Shown here in pieces: positions 16,411-24,213 of a DNA stretch of 40,821 bases. The stretch lies in contig SXMI01000035.1 in assembly GCA_005777415.1 (NCBI GenBank), positions 1 through 40,821 of the forward strand, written 5' to 3'. A program made the translations under genes and the position numbers. This DNA comes from Actinomycetota bacterium. GTDB lineage: Bacteria > Actinomycetota > Acidimicrobiia > Acidimicrobiales > Microtrichaceae. The notes beneath the pieces are model-generated. The model worked only from the letters and a program-made list of their open reading frames with translations, searched no databases and was not told the DNA's origin. The stretch's first letter is position 1. Each line of letters begins with the position of its first letter.

Positions 16411-16605
16411 ATGGCAGAGCGTGCACAGAAGAAGAAGCCCGCACCGCAGCGGCAGGAGGAGTTGGTCGAGGAAGCGCCTGCGGCCAGTGACGCCGGCGAC
16501 CGCATCAAGGCCGACCTCGACGATCTCCTCGACGAGATCGACGAGGTGCTCGAGTCCAATGCCGAGGACTTCGTGAAGTCCTACATCCAGAAGGGCGGGC
16601 AGTAG
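16411..16605 (+). CDS. pup: Prokaryotic ubiquitin-like protein Pup
   Basis: 64 residues, highly charged and intrinsically disordered, with the Mpa-binding helix in the second half (ADLDDLLDEIDEVLESNAED) and the end VKSYIQKGGQ. The C-terminal GGQ form must be deamidated by Dop to GGE before PafA can join it to lysines. The ATG at 16411 follows GGAGGTCTCC; an in-frame GTG 18 bases upstream is less likely. It lies between dop and prcB as in other actinobacteria and ends in TAG. Confidence 0.97.
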   Translation: MAERAQKKKPAPQRQEELVEEAPAASDAGDRIKADLDDLLDEIDEVLESNAEDFVKSYIQKGGQ

Positions 16606-16641
16606 CCCGACCCGGCTGAGGGGCCGTTGCGTCCTCACCGC

Positions 16642-16647
16642 TAGTCT
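16642..16647 (+). promoter_or_regulatory. -10 box for leaderless prcB
   Basis: TAGTCT, seven bases, then GTG at 16655. It suggests prcBA can be transcribed separately from arc-dop-pup. Confidence 0.55.
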
Positions 16648-16654
16648 CGGAACC

Positions 16655-17473
16655 GTGAGTCTCCCGAGCTTCCCGATCGCCGACGACCCCGGCCCCGACT
16701 TCGCAGCGCTGGCCCGGCGGGCCGGGCTGACGCCGGCCCCGGTCGGATCCGTGGGCACGACACCGTTCGAGGTCACCCACGGCACGACGTGTGTGGCGGT
16801 TCGCTACGCCGACGGCGTCGTGATGGCCGGTGACCGGCGGGCGACCTCCGGCAACCTGATCTCGCACCGCCACATCGAGAAGGTCTTCCCGGCCGACCGA
16901 CACTCCGGGGTCGCCATCGCCGGGGCCGCCGGACCGGCCGTCGAGATGGTCCGACTCTTCCAGCTGCAGCTCGAGCACTACGAGAAGGTCGAGGGATCGC
17001 CGCTCAGCCTGGAGGGCAAGGCCAACCAGCTGTCGCAGATGGTGCGCAACCACCTCCCGGCGGCCATGCAGGGGTTCGTCGTCGTTCCGATCTTCGCCGG
17101 GTACGACACGGCGAGACGGTCGGGACGGCTGTACCAGTACGACCCGACCGGTGGTCGCTACGAGGAGCTCGACTTCGCGTCGACCGGCTCGGGGAGCCTG
17201 CAGGCCAGCACGGTGATCAAGCTCGGGTACCGGCTCGACATGGACCGGGACACCACCGTCGACCTGGTGCTGCGGGCCCTCTTCGAGGCGGCGGACGAGG
17301 ACTCCGCGACCGGCGGCCCGGACCTCATCCGCAACATCTTCCCCGTGGTCGCCACCATCACCGCCGACGGGTTCGACCGGGTCGGGGACGACGACCTCCG
17401 CACGAGGTTCGAGTCGATCGTCGAACAGCTCCGCACCGATCGCGGCGGGGTCGAGTCTGGAGGGCTGTCGTGA
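16655..17473 (+). CDS. prcB: 20S proteasome beta subunit
   Basis: 272 residues. It is made with a 43-residue propeptide; autocleavage in VTHG|TTCVAV frees the catalytic Thr44, leaving a mature chain of about 229. The conserved VMAGDRRATSGNLIS follows, with the Lys and Asp/Ser positions of Ntn hydrolases in register (GAAGPAVEM, STGSGS-type region near 170). It forms the two inner heptameric rings. The GTG at 16655 is placed by a TAGTCT box seven bases upstream. It overlaps prcA by four bases (GTGA), as usual for this pair. Confidence 0.96.
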   Translation: MSLPSFPIADDPGPDFAALARRAGLTPAPVGSVGTTPFEVTHGTTCVAVRYADGVVMAGDRRATSGNLISHRHIEKVFPADRHSGVAIAGAAGPAVEMVRLFQLQLEHYEKVEGSPLSLEGKANQLSQMVRNHLPAAMQGFVVVPIFAGYDTARRSGRLYQYDPTGGRYEELDFASTGSGSLQASTVIKLGYRLDMDRDTTVDLVLRALFEAADEDSATGGPDLIRNIFPVVATITADGFDRVGDDDLRTRFESIVEQLRTDRGGVESGGLS

Positions 17474-18150
17474 CCGCACCGTTCTACGTGTCACCCGAGC
17501 AGGTCATGAAGGACCGGGCGGACTACGCCCGCAAGGGGATCGCCCGCGGCCGCTCGCTCGTGGCGACCGTGGCCGAGGACGGAGTCCTGCTCTGCGCCGA
17601 GAACCCGTCCCGGACGCTCCGGAAGGTGTCGGAGATCTACGACCGGATCGGCTTCGCCGGAGTCGGCAAGTACAACGAGTTCGACCAGCTCCGGATCGCC
17701 GGCGTCCGGTCCGCCGACCTCAAGGGCTTCGCCTTCAGCCGGGAGGACGTCGACGCCCGGACCCTGGCGAACCAGTACGCCCAGATGCTCGGGCAGGTCT
17801 TCACCCACGAGATGAAGCCCATGGAGGTCGAGATCCTCGTCGCCGAGGTCGGCCACGAGCGGGCGGCCGACCAGCTCTTCCACATCCGCTACGACGGCAC
17901 CCTCGTCGACGAGACGGACTGGTGCGTGCTCGGCGGCGAGGCGGAGGCGATCGGCGAGCGGCTGGCCGCGGCCTGGGACGGGGCCGCGGACCTGGGTGCG
18001 GCGCTCCGTTCGGCCGCAACGGCGCTGGCCGGGCCGGACCGGGCGTTGCGCGCCGACGAGCTGGAGGTGGCCGTGCTCGATCGTGCGGCGACCCGTCGGA
18101 CCTTCCGACGCCTCGAGGACGACGAGGTCGACGCGCTCCTGGTGGGCTGA
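17470..18150 (+). CDS. prcA: 20S proteasome alpha subunit
   Basis: 226 residues. It forms the outer heptameric rings and the gate. It opens with FYVSPEQVMKDRADYARKGI, the alpha-subunit helix H0, continues with ARGRSLVA, and lacks the catalytic Thr. KYNEFDQLRIAGVR and QVFTHEMKPMEVEILVAEVG are typical. The C-terminus (DDEVDALLVG) is acidic. It overlaps prcB by four bases. The 34-bp gap to the convergent gene holds an 11-bp direct repeat (GCTCGGGCCGG at 18157 and 18170) and no clear terminator. Confidence 0.96.
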   Translation: MTAPFYVSPEQVMKDRADYARKGIARGRSLVATVAEDGVLLCAENPSRTLRKVSEIYDRIGFAGVGKYNEFDQLRIAGVRSADLKGFAFSREDVDARTLANQYAQMLGQVFTHEMKPMEVEILVAEVGHERAADQLFHIRYDGTLVDETDWCVLGGEAEAIGERLAAAWDGAADLGAALRSAATALAGPDRALRADELEVAVLDRAATRRTFRRLEDDEVDALLVG

Positions 18151-18184
18151 CCGATCGCTCGGGCCGGCTGCTCGGGCCGGTCGC

Positions 18185-18538
18185 TCAGCGGACGACGTCG
18201 AGCAGGCGCAGGGCGTTCGTGGCCCAGGCCGCAAGCGTCACGCCGAGCGGGACTGCGAGGGCGGCCCCGAGCGCCCACCGCATGGTCCGCACCGCGGGGC
18301 TCAGGCGGGTCCGGGTCGGCCGGTCGTGGGCGAGTCCGTCCTCGTCGATCGACAGGACGGCTGCGGCCTCCTCGGCCTCGTCGGCGGGCACCAGGACCTC
18401 GAGCCAGCCGATGGGGTGCGTCGTCGGAACGAGCTCCCGGCTGCGGATCTGCCACAGAACGCCATGGGCGCCCAGCTTGGCGGCGTAGAGGTCGGCCTCG
18501 AAGCGGGTCGAGGCGCTGGCGACCACCACCATGCGCAT
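18185..18538 (-). CDS. DUF2007-type protein with membrane tail
   Basis: 117 residues on the strand opposite to its neighbours. The N-terminal 65 residues fit DUF2007, a small GlnB-like signal-transducing fold (MVVVASASTRFEADLYAAKL, then a strand ending GWLEVLVPADEAEEA). A membrane helix at about 93-112 (ALGAALAVPLGVTLAAW) anchors the C-terminus. The ATG at 18538 is chosen because a TACCCT box lies exactly six bases upstream; a GTG at 18562 would be upstream of that box. It lies between prcA (convergent) and pafA (divergent, 59 bp). A role in the Pup system is not shown by sequence. Confidence 0.72.
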   Translation of the reverse strand: MRMVVVASASTRFEADLYAAKLGAHGVLWQIRSRELVPTTHPIGWLEVLVPADEAEEAAAVLSIDEDGLAHDRPTRTRLSPAVRTMRWALGAALAVPLGVTLAAWATNALRLLDVVR

Positions 18539-18544
18539 GGGCGA

Positions 18545-18550
18545 AGGGTA
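18545..18550 (-). promoter_or_regulatory. -10 box for the leaderless DUF2007 gene
   Basis: TACCCT on the minus strand, six bases, then ATG at 18538. It opposes the pafA box at 18584-18589 across a 59-bp gap. Confidence 0.55.
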
Positions 18551-18583
18551 CCGCACGGTCACCGGGTCGAGCCGGGCCGCGGA

Positions 18584-18589
18584 TAGGTT
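18584..18589 (+). promoter_or_regulatory. -10 box for pafA
   Basis: TAGGTT, eight bases, then ATG at 18598. This indicates a leaderless or nearly leaderless transcript. Confidence 0.5.
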
Positions 18590-18597
18590 GAGCGGCC

Positions 18598-19956
18598 ATG
18601 GACCGCAGGATCTTCGGGCTCGAGAACGAGTACGGGGTCACCTGCACCCAGCGCGGGCAGCGGCGGCTGAGCCCCGACGAGGTCGCCCGGTACCTGTTCC
18701 GCCGGGTGGTGTCCTGGGGTCGCTCCTCCAACGTCTTCCTGGTCAACGGGGCCCGGCTCTACCTCGACGTGGGTTCCCACCCCGAGTACGCCACGCCCGA
18801 GTGCGATTCGCTCCACGACCTGGTCGCGCACGACAAGGCCGGCGAGATGATCCTGGGTGAGCTGGTCGACTCGGCCGAGCAGCGGCTCACCGAGGAGGGC
18901 ATCCGCGGCGACATCTACCTGTTCCGCAACAACACCGACTCCGCCGGGAACAGCTACGGCTGCCACGAGAACTACCTGACGAGCAGGGACGACGACCTCT
19001 CGCAGTACACCGAGGTGCTCATCCCGTTCCTGGTCAGCCGGCAGATCTACGCCGGTGCCGGGAAGGTCGTGCAGACCGCCCGTGGCGCCCAGTTCTCGAT
19101 CGCGCAGCGGTCCGAGCACATCTGGGAGGGGGTGTCGTCGGCGACCACCCGGTCGCGGCCGATCATCAACACCCGGGACGAGCCCCACGCCGACTCCGAC
19201 CGGTACCGACGACTGCACGTGATCGTCGGCGATTCGAACATGAGCGAGTACGCCACGTTCCTCAAGGTCGGGGCCTGCTCGCTGGTGCTGCGCATGCTCG
19301 AGGACCCGTCGGTGGTCCTGCGGGACATGACGCTCGAGAACCCGATCAGGGCGATACGGGAGATCAGCCACGACCTCACCTGCACCCGCCGCGTCAGGCT
19401 GTCCGACAACCGAGAGATGTCGGCCTTCGAGATCCAGTCCGTCTACCTCCAGCGGGCCCTGCGCTACGCCGAGCACCACGACCTCTCCCCGCAGGAGAAG
19501 CAGGCGCTCGACATGTGGGAGCACGTGATGACGGCCATCGAGCGGGACCCGCTGTCACTGGACCGGGAGGTGGACTGGGTGGTGAAGTACCGCCTGGTCG
19601 AGGCCTACCGGGAGCGCCACGGCCTGTCGCTCGCCAGTCCGGAGGTCGCCCTGCTCGACCTGCAGTACCACGACATCAGCCGGCGACGGTCGGTGTTCTA
19701 CAAGCTCCAGGACCGCGGGCTGGTCGAGCGGGTGGTGACCGACGCCGACATCCTGGAGGCGACCGAGACCCCGCCCCAGACCACCCGGGCCCGACTGCGC
19801 GGCGAGTTCATCCGTCGGGCCAAGGAGCGCAAGCGGGACTACACGGTGGACTGGGTCCACCTGAAGCTCAACGATCAGGCCCAGCGGACCGTGCTCTGCA
19901 AGGACCCCTTCCGCTCCCAGGACGACCGGGTGGACCGCCTGATCGAGTCCCTCTGA
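18598..19956 (+). CDS. pafA: Pup-protein ligase
   Basis: 452 residues, glutamine-synthetase-like fold. It uses ATP to join the C-terminal Glu of Pup to substrate lysines. The start RRIFGLENEYGV places metal ligand E9; LYLDVGSHPEYATPEC carries the catalytic-base Asp at 57; NNTDSAGNSYGCHENYL and IINTRDEPHADSDRYRRLHV are family hallmarks shared with Dop (14824-16338). The C-terminal domain includes VDWVHLKLNDQAQRTVLCKDPF. Length is normal. It is separated from prcA by the opposite-strand DUF2007 gene and has its own promoter. Confidence 0.96.
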   Translation: MDRRIFGLENEYGVTCTQRGQRRLSPDEVARYLFRRVVSWGRSSNVFLVNGARLYLDVGSHPEYATPECDSLHDLVAHDKAGEMILGELVDSAEQRLTEEGIRGDIYLFRNNTDSAGNSYGCHENYLTSRDDDLSQYTEVLIPFLVSRQIYAGAGKVVQTARGAQFSIAQRSEHIWEGVSSATTRSRPIINTRDEPHADSDRYRRLHVIVGDSNMSEYATFLKVGACSLVLRMLEDPSVVLRDMTLENPIRAIREISHDLTCTRRVRLSDNREMSAFEIQSVYLQRALRYAEHHDLSPQEKQALDMWEHVMTAIERDPLSLDREVDWVVKYRLVEAYRERHGLSLASPEVALLDLQYHDISRRRSVFYKLQDRGLVERVVTDADILEATETPPQTTRARLRGEFIRRAKERKRDYTVDWVHLKLNDQAQRTVLCKDPFRSQDDRVDRLIESL

Positions 19957-19960
19957 CCGC

Positions 19961-19966
19961 TAGCCT
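19961..19966 (+). promoter_or_regulatory. -10 box before the CocE/NonD hydrolase gene
   Basis: TAGCCT, 35 bases before the GTG at 20002. It implies a leader of about 28 nt with GGGGGGAC as ribosome site. Confidence 0.4.
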
Positions 19967-20001
19967 CATCCGGTTCGCAGCGATCACCACGGGGGGACAG
20001 C

Positions 20002-22149
20002 GTGCAGGTCACGGGTGGAGTTGAGACGCTCACGGTCACCGGAGCGGATCCCGGCGAGCGGTTGCCGGTGCTGGACGGTGCGGGCGATCCGGTCGTCACG
20101 CTGGTCGCCGACCAGGCCGGCAACGCCTTCCTGTCGTTCGTGCCGCCCGATCCGGTGGAGCTCGACGGGCCCGATCGTCTCGCCGAGGCCCTCGTCGCCG
20201 GACACGTCCTGCAGCCGGGTCGCTACACCGTCGGCGGGACGCCCGTGGAGGTGCTCGGCGTCGACGACCACCCGGACCCGGGCCGCTACGACCAACCCCT
20301 CGAGGCGGGCTACACCTACCTGACCATGCGCGACGGCGTGACGCTCTCGGCCATGGTGCGGTTCCCGAACGAGGACCTGTACGGCCCGGGACCGTGGCCG
20401 ACCGTCGTGGAGTACTCCGGCTACACGCCCTCCGACCCCGACGCCCCGCAACCGGGCACGATGATCGCCACGCTGCTGGGCTTCGCCGTCGTCGGGGTGA
20501 ACATGCGCGGGACCGGTTGCTCGGGCGGTGTGTTCGACCTCTTCAGCCCGGCCCAGGCGGCGGACGGCTACGACATCATCGAGATCGTCGCCCGCCAGCC
20601 GTGGGTGCTCCACCAGCGGGTCGGCATGGTCGGCCTGAGCTACCCGGGGATCAGCCAGCTGTACGTGGCGGCCACGCGGCCGCCGAGTCTGGCGGCGATC
20701 ACGCCGCTGTCGGTGATCGACGATCCCTGGCGTCAGCAGTGGCCGGGCGGCATCTACAACTCGGGGTTCACGCGCGCCTGGGTCGCCGCCCGGGACGAGC
20801 AGACCCGGGCCGGCGGTCAGGCCTGGGACCAGAAGCGGATCGAGGAGGGTGACGAGATCGCCCGGGCCAACCAGGCCATCCGGACGCAGAACTTCGACTT
20901 CGAGCACTACGGGCGCGCCGTCGAGAACTACCGCCGGGAACTCGACGCCCGGCGGGTGAGCGAGCTCATCGACCGGATCGAGGTCCCCGTGTACCTGACC
21001 GGGGCCTGGCAGGACGAGCAGACCGGGAGTCGGTTCGCGTCCATGCTCGGACGGTTCGGGTCCTCGCCCGACCGGCGGTTCACGATGTTCAACGGCCACC
21101 ATCCCGATGGGTACAGCCCGATGGTGATCGGCCGCTGGTTCGAGTTCCTGTCGTTCCACGTCGCCCGGCGGGTCCCGGAGCTCAACGAGATGATCCGGAT
21201 GTTCGCGCCGAGTCAGTTCGAGGTGGCGTTCGGCTACTCGCCGGAACTGGAGCCGGACCGCTTCACGCACCACGGCGAGGACGTCGAGGCCGCGCTCGAG
21301 GAGTACCGGGCCGAACCGACGGTCCGTCTCCTCTTCGAGAACGGCGCCGGCCACGAGGTCCCCGGGGCGACCGCGCACCGGTTCGAAGCTGTGGCCTCGA
21401 GCTTCCCGCCGCCCGAGGTCCGGGTCCGCCGCTGGTATCTCGCCACCGACGCCGCGCTCGTCGACCGGCCGGCCGACGAGGAGTCGCATGCGTCCTACGC
21501 CGACGACCCCGATGCCGGTGGACTGGCCTACTCCATGGAGCTGCTCTCGGACCTGAACCGGTTCACCTTCCCGGACGTTCCGATCACCTGGACGGCGTTC
21601 GCCCCCGAGCACCGGGTGGTCTTCGACACGGAGCCGTTCGAGGAGGCGACCGTCATCGCCGGAGCGGGTCACGTCGACCTCTGGTTCCGGCCCGGCACCG
21701 TCGACACCGCCGTGCAGGCCACCCTCACCGAGCTCCGGCCCGACGGACACGAGCAGCGCATCCAGTGCGGCTGGCACCGACCGCAGCACCGCGTCGAGTC
21801 GTCGGACGCCGACGAGCTCTGGGTGGACTACACCTTCCTCGCCGAGCACCGCGAGCCGCTCGAGCCGGGTGCCTGGATGCGGTTCCGGTTGCCACTCCAT
21901 CCGTTCGCGCAGTTGCTCCGTCCCGGGTCGCGACTGCGGCTCCAGCTGTCCACGCCCGGCCGGGACCACCCGTTCTGGTGCTTCGAGAACCCGACCGTGC
22001 CCGGGGCGACCCACGACGTCGGCCTGGGGGGCGCCCATGCCAGTGCCCTGGTGCTGCCGGTCTGGCCGGTGGAGGTGGAGCACCCGGCGGATCACCCCGC
22101 ACCCGGGTCACTCCGGGGCCAGCCGGTGCGGCCGGCGACCGGCGACTGA
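20002..22149 (+). CDS. CocE/NonD-family alpha/beta hydrolase (peptidase S15-like)
   Basis: 715 residues. A beta-rich N-terminal domain of about 95 residues precedes the S15 alpha/beta hydrolase core, which opens with YTYLTMRDGVTLSAMVRFP. The nucleophile is S213 in GLSYPG, with MRGTGCSGGVFDLF before it for the oxyanion region; likely D338 (GAWQDEQTG) and H366 (NGHH) complete the triad. The last 170 residues form the jelly-roll C-terminal domain typical of X-Pro dipeptidyl-peptidase and cocaine-esterase relatives. The substrate is an ester or acyl-Pro amide and cannot be named. No signal peptide is seen. It sits between pafA and DUF3866 with its own promoter, probably unrelated to pupylation. 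Confidence 0.8.
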   Translation: MQVTGGVETLTVTGADPGERLPVLDGAGDPVVTLVADQAGNAFLSFVPPDPVELDGPDRLAEALVAGHVLQPGRYTVGGTPVEVLGVDDHPDPGRYDQPLEAGYTYLTMRDGVTLSAMVRFPNEDLYGPGPWPTVVEYSGYTPSDPDAPQPGTMIATLLGFAVVGVNMRGTGCSGGVFDLFSPAQAADGYDIIEIVARQPWVLHQRVGMVGLSYPGISQLYVAATRPPSLAAITPLSVIDDPWRQQWPGGIYNSGFTRAWVAARDEQTRAGGQAWDQKRIEEGDEIARANQAIRTQNFDFEHYGRAVENYRRELDARRVSELIDRIEVPVYLTGAWQDEQTGSRFASMLGRFGSSPDRRFTMFNGHHPDGYSPMVIGRWFEFLSFHVARRVPELNEMIRMFAPSQFEVAFGYSPELEPDRFTHHGEDVEAALEEYRAEPTVRLLFENGAGHEVPGATAHRFEAVASSFPPPEVRVRRWYLATDAALVDRPADEESHASYADDPDAGGLAYSMELLSDLNRFTFPDVPITWTAFAPEHRVVFDTEPFEEATVIAGAGHVDLWFRPGTVDTAVQATLTELRPDGHEQRIQCGWHRPQHRVESSDADELWVDYTFLAEHREPLEPGAWMRFRLPLHPFAQLLRPGSRLRLQLSTPGRDHPFWCFENPTVPGATHDVGLGGAHASALVLPVWPVEVEHPADHPAPGSLRGQPVRPATGD

Positions 22150-22160
22150 CGTCCCTTCGC

Positions 22161-22166
22161 TACGGT
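22161..22166 (+). promoter_or_regulatory. -10 box for leaderless DUF3866 gene
   Basis: TACGGT, six bases, then GTG at 22173. Confidence 0.55.
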
Positions 22167-22172
22167 TCCTCC

Positions 22173-23231
22173 GTGCCGTCCTTCCGCACCGGTCGCGTCG
22201 TCCGGCTCACCTCGAGCCGGCCGGGGCTCCAGCGGATCGTGGTGTCGATCGACGGGGAGGAGCACCCGGCCGTGTCGCTGAGCGGGCTGACGGGCGAGGT
22301 CGACGTCGGCGACGAGGTCGTGGTCAACACCACGGCGGTCGATCTCGACCTGGGTACCGGCGGCGACCACATCGTCCACTGGAACCTCGCTCGGACCGGC
22401 CTCGACCTGCCCGGCCCGGACCACGTGCTCAAGCTGCGCTACACCAGCCTGCAGGCCGACGCCGGCACCTCCGAGCTGCGGCATCCCGAGTGCGACGAGC
22501 CGCTCGACGGGACGCCCGTCGTGGCGTGCACGCTCCACAGCCAGCTCGCCCCGGTGGTCGCCGGGATCCGAGCCGTCGACCCGTCGTTGCGGATCGCCTA
22601 CGTCCAGACCGACGGGGGAGCGCTCCCGCTCGCGCTCTCCGACAGCGTCGCCGCCCTCCGGGATCGGGCCGAGCTGTGCGGGACGGTGAGCACCGGGAGT
22701 GCGTTCGGCGGCGACCTCGAGGCGGTGGGCGTCTCCTCGGGACTCGGTCTGGCGGTGCACGTGCTCCACGCCGACGTCGTCGTGGCGGGGCTCGGGCCCG
22801 GCGTGGCCGGGACCGGCACGGCGTTGGGCACCTCGGCGCTCGACGCCGTGGGCGTGATCGACCTGGCCGACTCGCTGGGGGGTGTCCCGGTGCTGTGCGT
22901 CCGGGTGTCGGAGGCCGATCCGCGGGAGCGGCACCGGGGCGTGTCCCACCACACCCGCACCGTCGCCCGGCTGACCCACGCCGTCCCGCTGGTCGCAGCA
23001 CTGCCCGACGGGCCGAGCGGTCTCGACGGGGTGCGTCCGGTCGAGCTGACCCGGGCGCAGCTCGGGTCACTCGATCGTGCCGTCGTCGATCCGGACCACA
23101 CCTCCATGGGTCGAACGGCCCGGGAGGATCCGGCCCCGAACCGTCACGCGGTGGCGGCCGGTGTGCTCGCGGCCGCGACGGCCATTGCCGGGCGTCACGG
23201 CCCGGCCACCCGGGGCCGGGGGAGTCCCTAG
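22173..23231 (+). CDS. DUF3866 family protein
   Basis: 352 residues, matching the actinobacterial DUF3866 family. It opens with FRTGRVVRLTSSRPGLQRI and a small beta domain containing GEVDVGDEVVVNTTAVDLDLGTGG; the body has Gly-rich turns (GLGPGVAGTGTALGTSALDAVG) and the conserved VSHHTRTVARLTHAVP. The function of the family is unknown; the body looks like a Rossmann-type enzyme fold, but no cofactor motif is certain. A TACGGT box six bases before the GTG supports the start. Its TAG stop forms the first three bases of the -10 box of pafB. Confidence 0.78.
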   Translation: MPSFRTGRVVRLTSSRPGLQRIVVSIDGEEHPAVSLSGLTGEVDVGDEVVVNTTAVDLDLGTGGDHIVHWNLARTGLDLPGPDHVLKLRYTSLQADAGTSELRHPECDEPLDGTPVVACTLHSQLAPVVAGIRAVDPSLRIAYVQTDGGALPLALSDSVAALRDRAELCGTVSTGSAFGGDLEAVGVSSGLGLAVHVLHADVVVAGLGPGVAGTGTALGTSALDAVGVIDLADSLGGVPVLCVRVSEADPRERHRGVSHHTRTVARLTHAVPLVAALPDGPSGLDGVRPVELTRAQLGSLDRAVVDPDHTSMGRTAREDPAPNRHAVAAGVLAAATAIAGRHGPATRGRGSP

Positions 23232-23234
23232 ACT
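23229..23234 (+). promoter_or_regulatory. -10 box for leaderless pafB, sharing the upstream TAG stop
   Basis: TAGACT, seven bases, then GTG at 23242. The TAG is also the stop codon of the DUF3866 gene. Confidence 0.55.
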
Positions 23235-23241
23235 CCCGGCC

Positions 23242-24213
23242 GTGGCGGCCAATGACGAGCGCTCGAGTCGACTCCTGAACCTGGTGACGGCCCTCCAGGA
23301 CACGCGGCGCGGGCTCACCGCCGATCAGGTGCGGGAGCGCGTTCCCGGCTACACCGCATCGGAACACGAGTCGTTCCGGCGGACCTTCGAGCGCGACAAG
23401 GACGACCTCCGTCGCATGGGCGTGGAGATCGAGGTGGTGGAGCTGTCCCACCTCGACCCGCCGGTGGCCGGCTACCGGATCCGTCGGGACCGCTACGAGC
23501 TTCCGGACCCCGGACTGGAACCCCTCGAACTGGCGGCGCTCGTCGCTGCCACCCAGGTCGTCAAGCTGATCGGCCCCGACCTGACCGACCCCGAGGACGG
23601 GTTCCGCAAGCTCGGCGGGTTCGGGGACGGCGAGGCCGACTCCGCCGCCGGCCCGGTCGAGGTCGACGTCCCGGAGGTGCTCGTCGCGGTGTTCGACGCC
23701 GTCCTCGACCAGCGGTTGCTCGAGTTCCCGTACCACGAGGTGGACCGGGTCGTGGAGCCGCTCCAGGTCCAGTTCCGCCGCGGTCACTGGTACCTCATCG
23801 CCCACGACCGGGCGGTCGAGGATCAACGGACCTACCGGGTCGATCGGATCCCGACGGTCCGCACGGGCGAACCGGGCGGGTTCGAACGCGCCGAGGTCGC
23901 AGGTGAGGTGCGGATGCGGCCGTGGGAGTACGGCGAGGGCACCCCCACGACGGTCGTCGTCCGCCTCGACGACGTGGCGGCCGCCGCCCTCCGGGTCGAC
24001 GAACCGGAGCTCGAGCTCCGTCCGGTCCCCGATGGTTCGTTCGAGGTCACGCTCGACGTGGTCGACGAGCGGGGCCTGTTCCAGTTCCTCGTGTCGTTCC
24101 TCGACCGGGCGGAGTTGGTCGGCCCACCGGGGTTCCGCAGCGCGTACATCGCCTGGCTGCAGGGTCGCTCCGATGCCCCGGACGCCGGAGCAGACGATGG
24201 GGGCGACTCGTGA
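23242..24213 (+). CDS. pafB: WYL-domain transcriptional regulator PafB
   Basis: 323 residues. PafB and PafC form a heterodimeric activator of the RecA/LexA-independent DNA-damage response in mycobacteria; the locus travels with the proteasome genes. The N-terminal winged helix (SSRLLNLVTALQDTRRGLTADQVRERV) is followed by the WYL region with VEPLQVQFRRGHWYLIAHD near residues 172-190 and YRVDRI, then the WCX C-terminal domain ending RSAYIAWLQ. The GTG is placed by a TAGACT box seven bases upstream. It overlaps pafC by four bases. Confidence 0.9.
   Translation: MAANDERSSRLLNLVTALQDTRRGLTADQVRERVPGYTASEHESFRRTFERDKDDLRRMGVEIEVVELSHLDPPVAGYRIRRDRYELPDPGLEPLELAALVAATQVVKLIGPDLTDPEDGFRKLGGFGDGEADSAAGPVEVDVPEVLVAVFDAVLDQRLLEFPYHEVDRVVEPLQVQFRRGHWYLIAHDRAVEDQRTYRVDRIPTVRTGEPGGFERAEVAGEVRMRPWEYGEGTPTTVVVRLDDVAAAALRVDEPELELRPVPDGSFEVTLDVVDERGLFQFLVSFLDRAELVGPPGFRSAYIAWLQGRSDAPDAGADDGGDS

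Noticed and set aside
13051..16785. A 1244-codon minus-strand open frame across arc, dop and pup
   Set aside because: It runs opposite three certain genes. High GC removes stops from the complementary frame; the translation is low-complexity and unlike any family.
18151..18184. Intrinsic terminator between prcA and the DUF2007 gene
   Set aside because: Only an 11-bp direct repeat and a weak 5-bp inverted repeat are present, with no U-tract.
19984..22095. A 703-codon minus-strand open frame over the CocE/NonD hydrolase
   Set aside because: The plus strand shows an intact Ser-Asp-His hydrolase; the antisense frame is a composition artefact.
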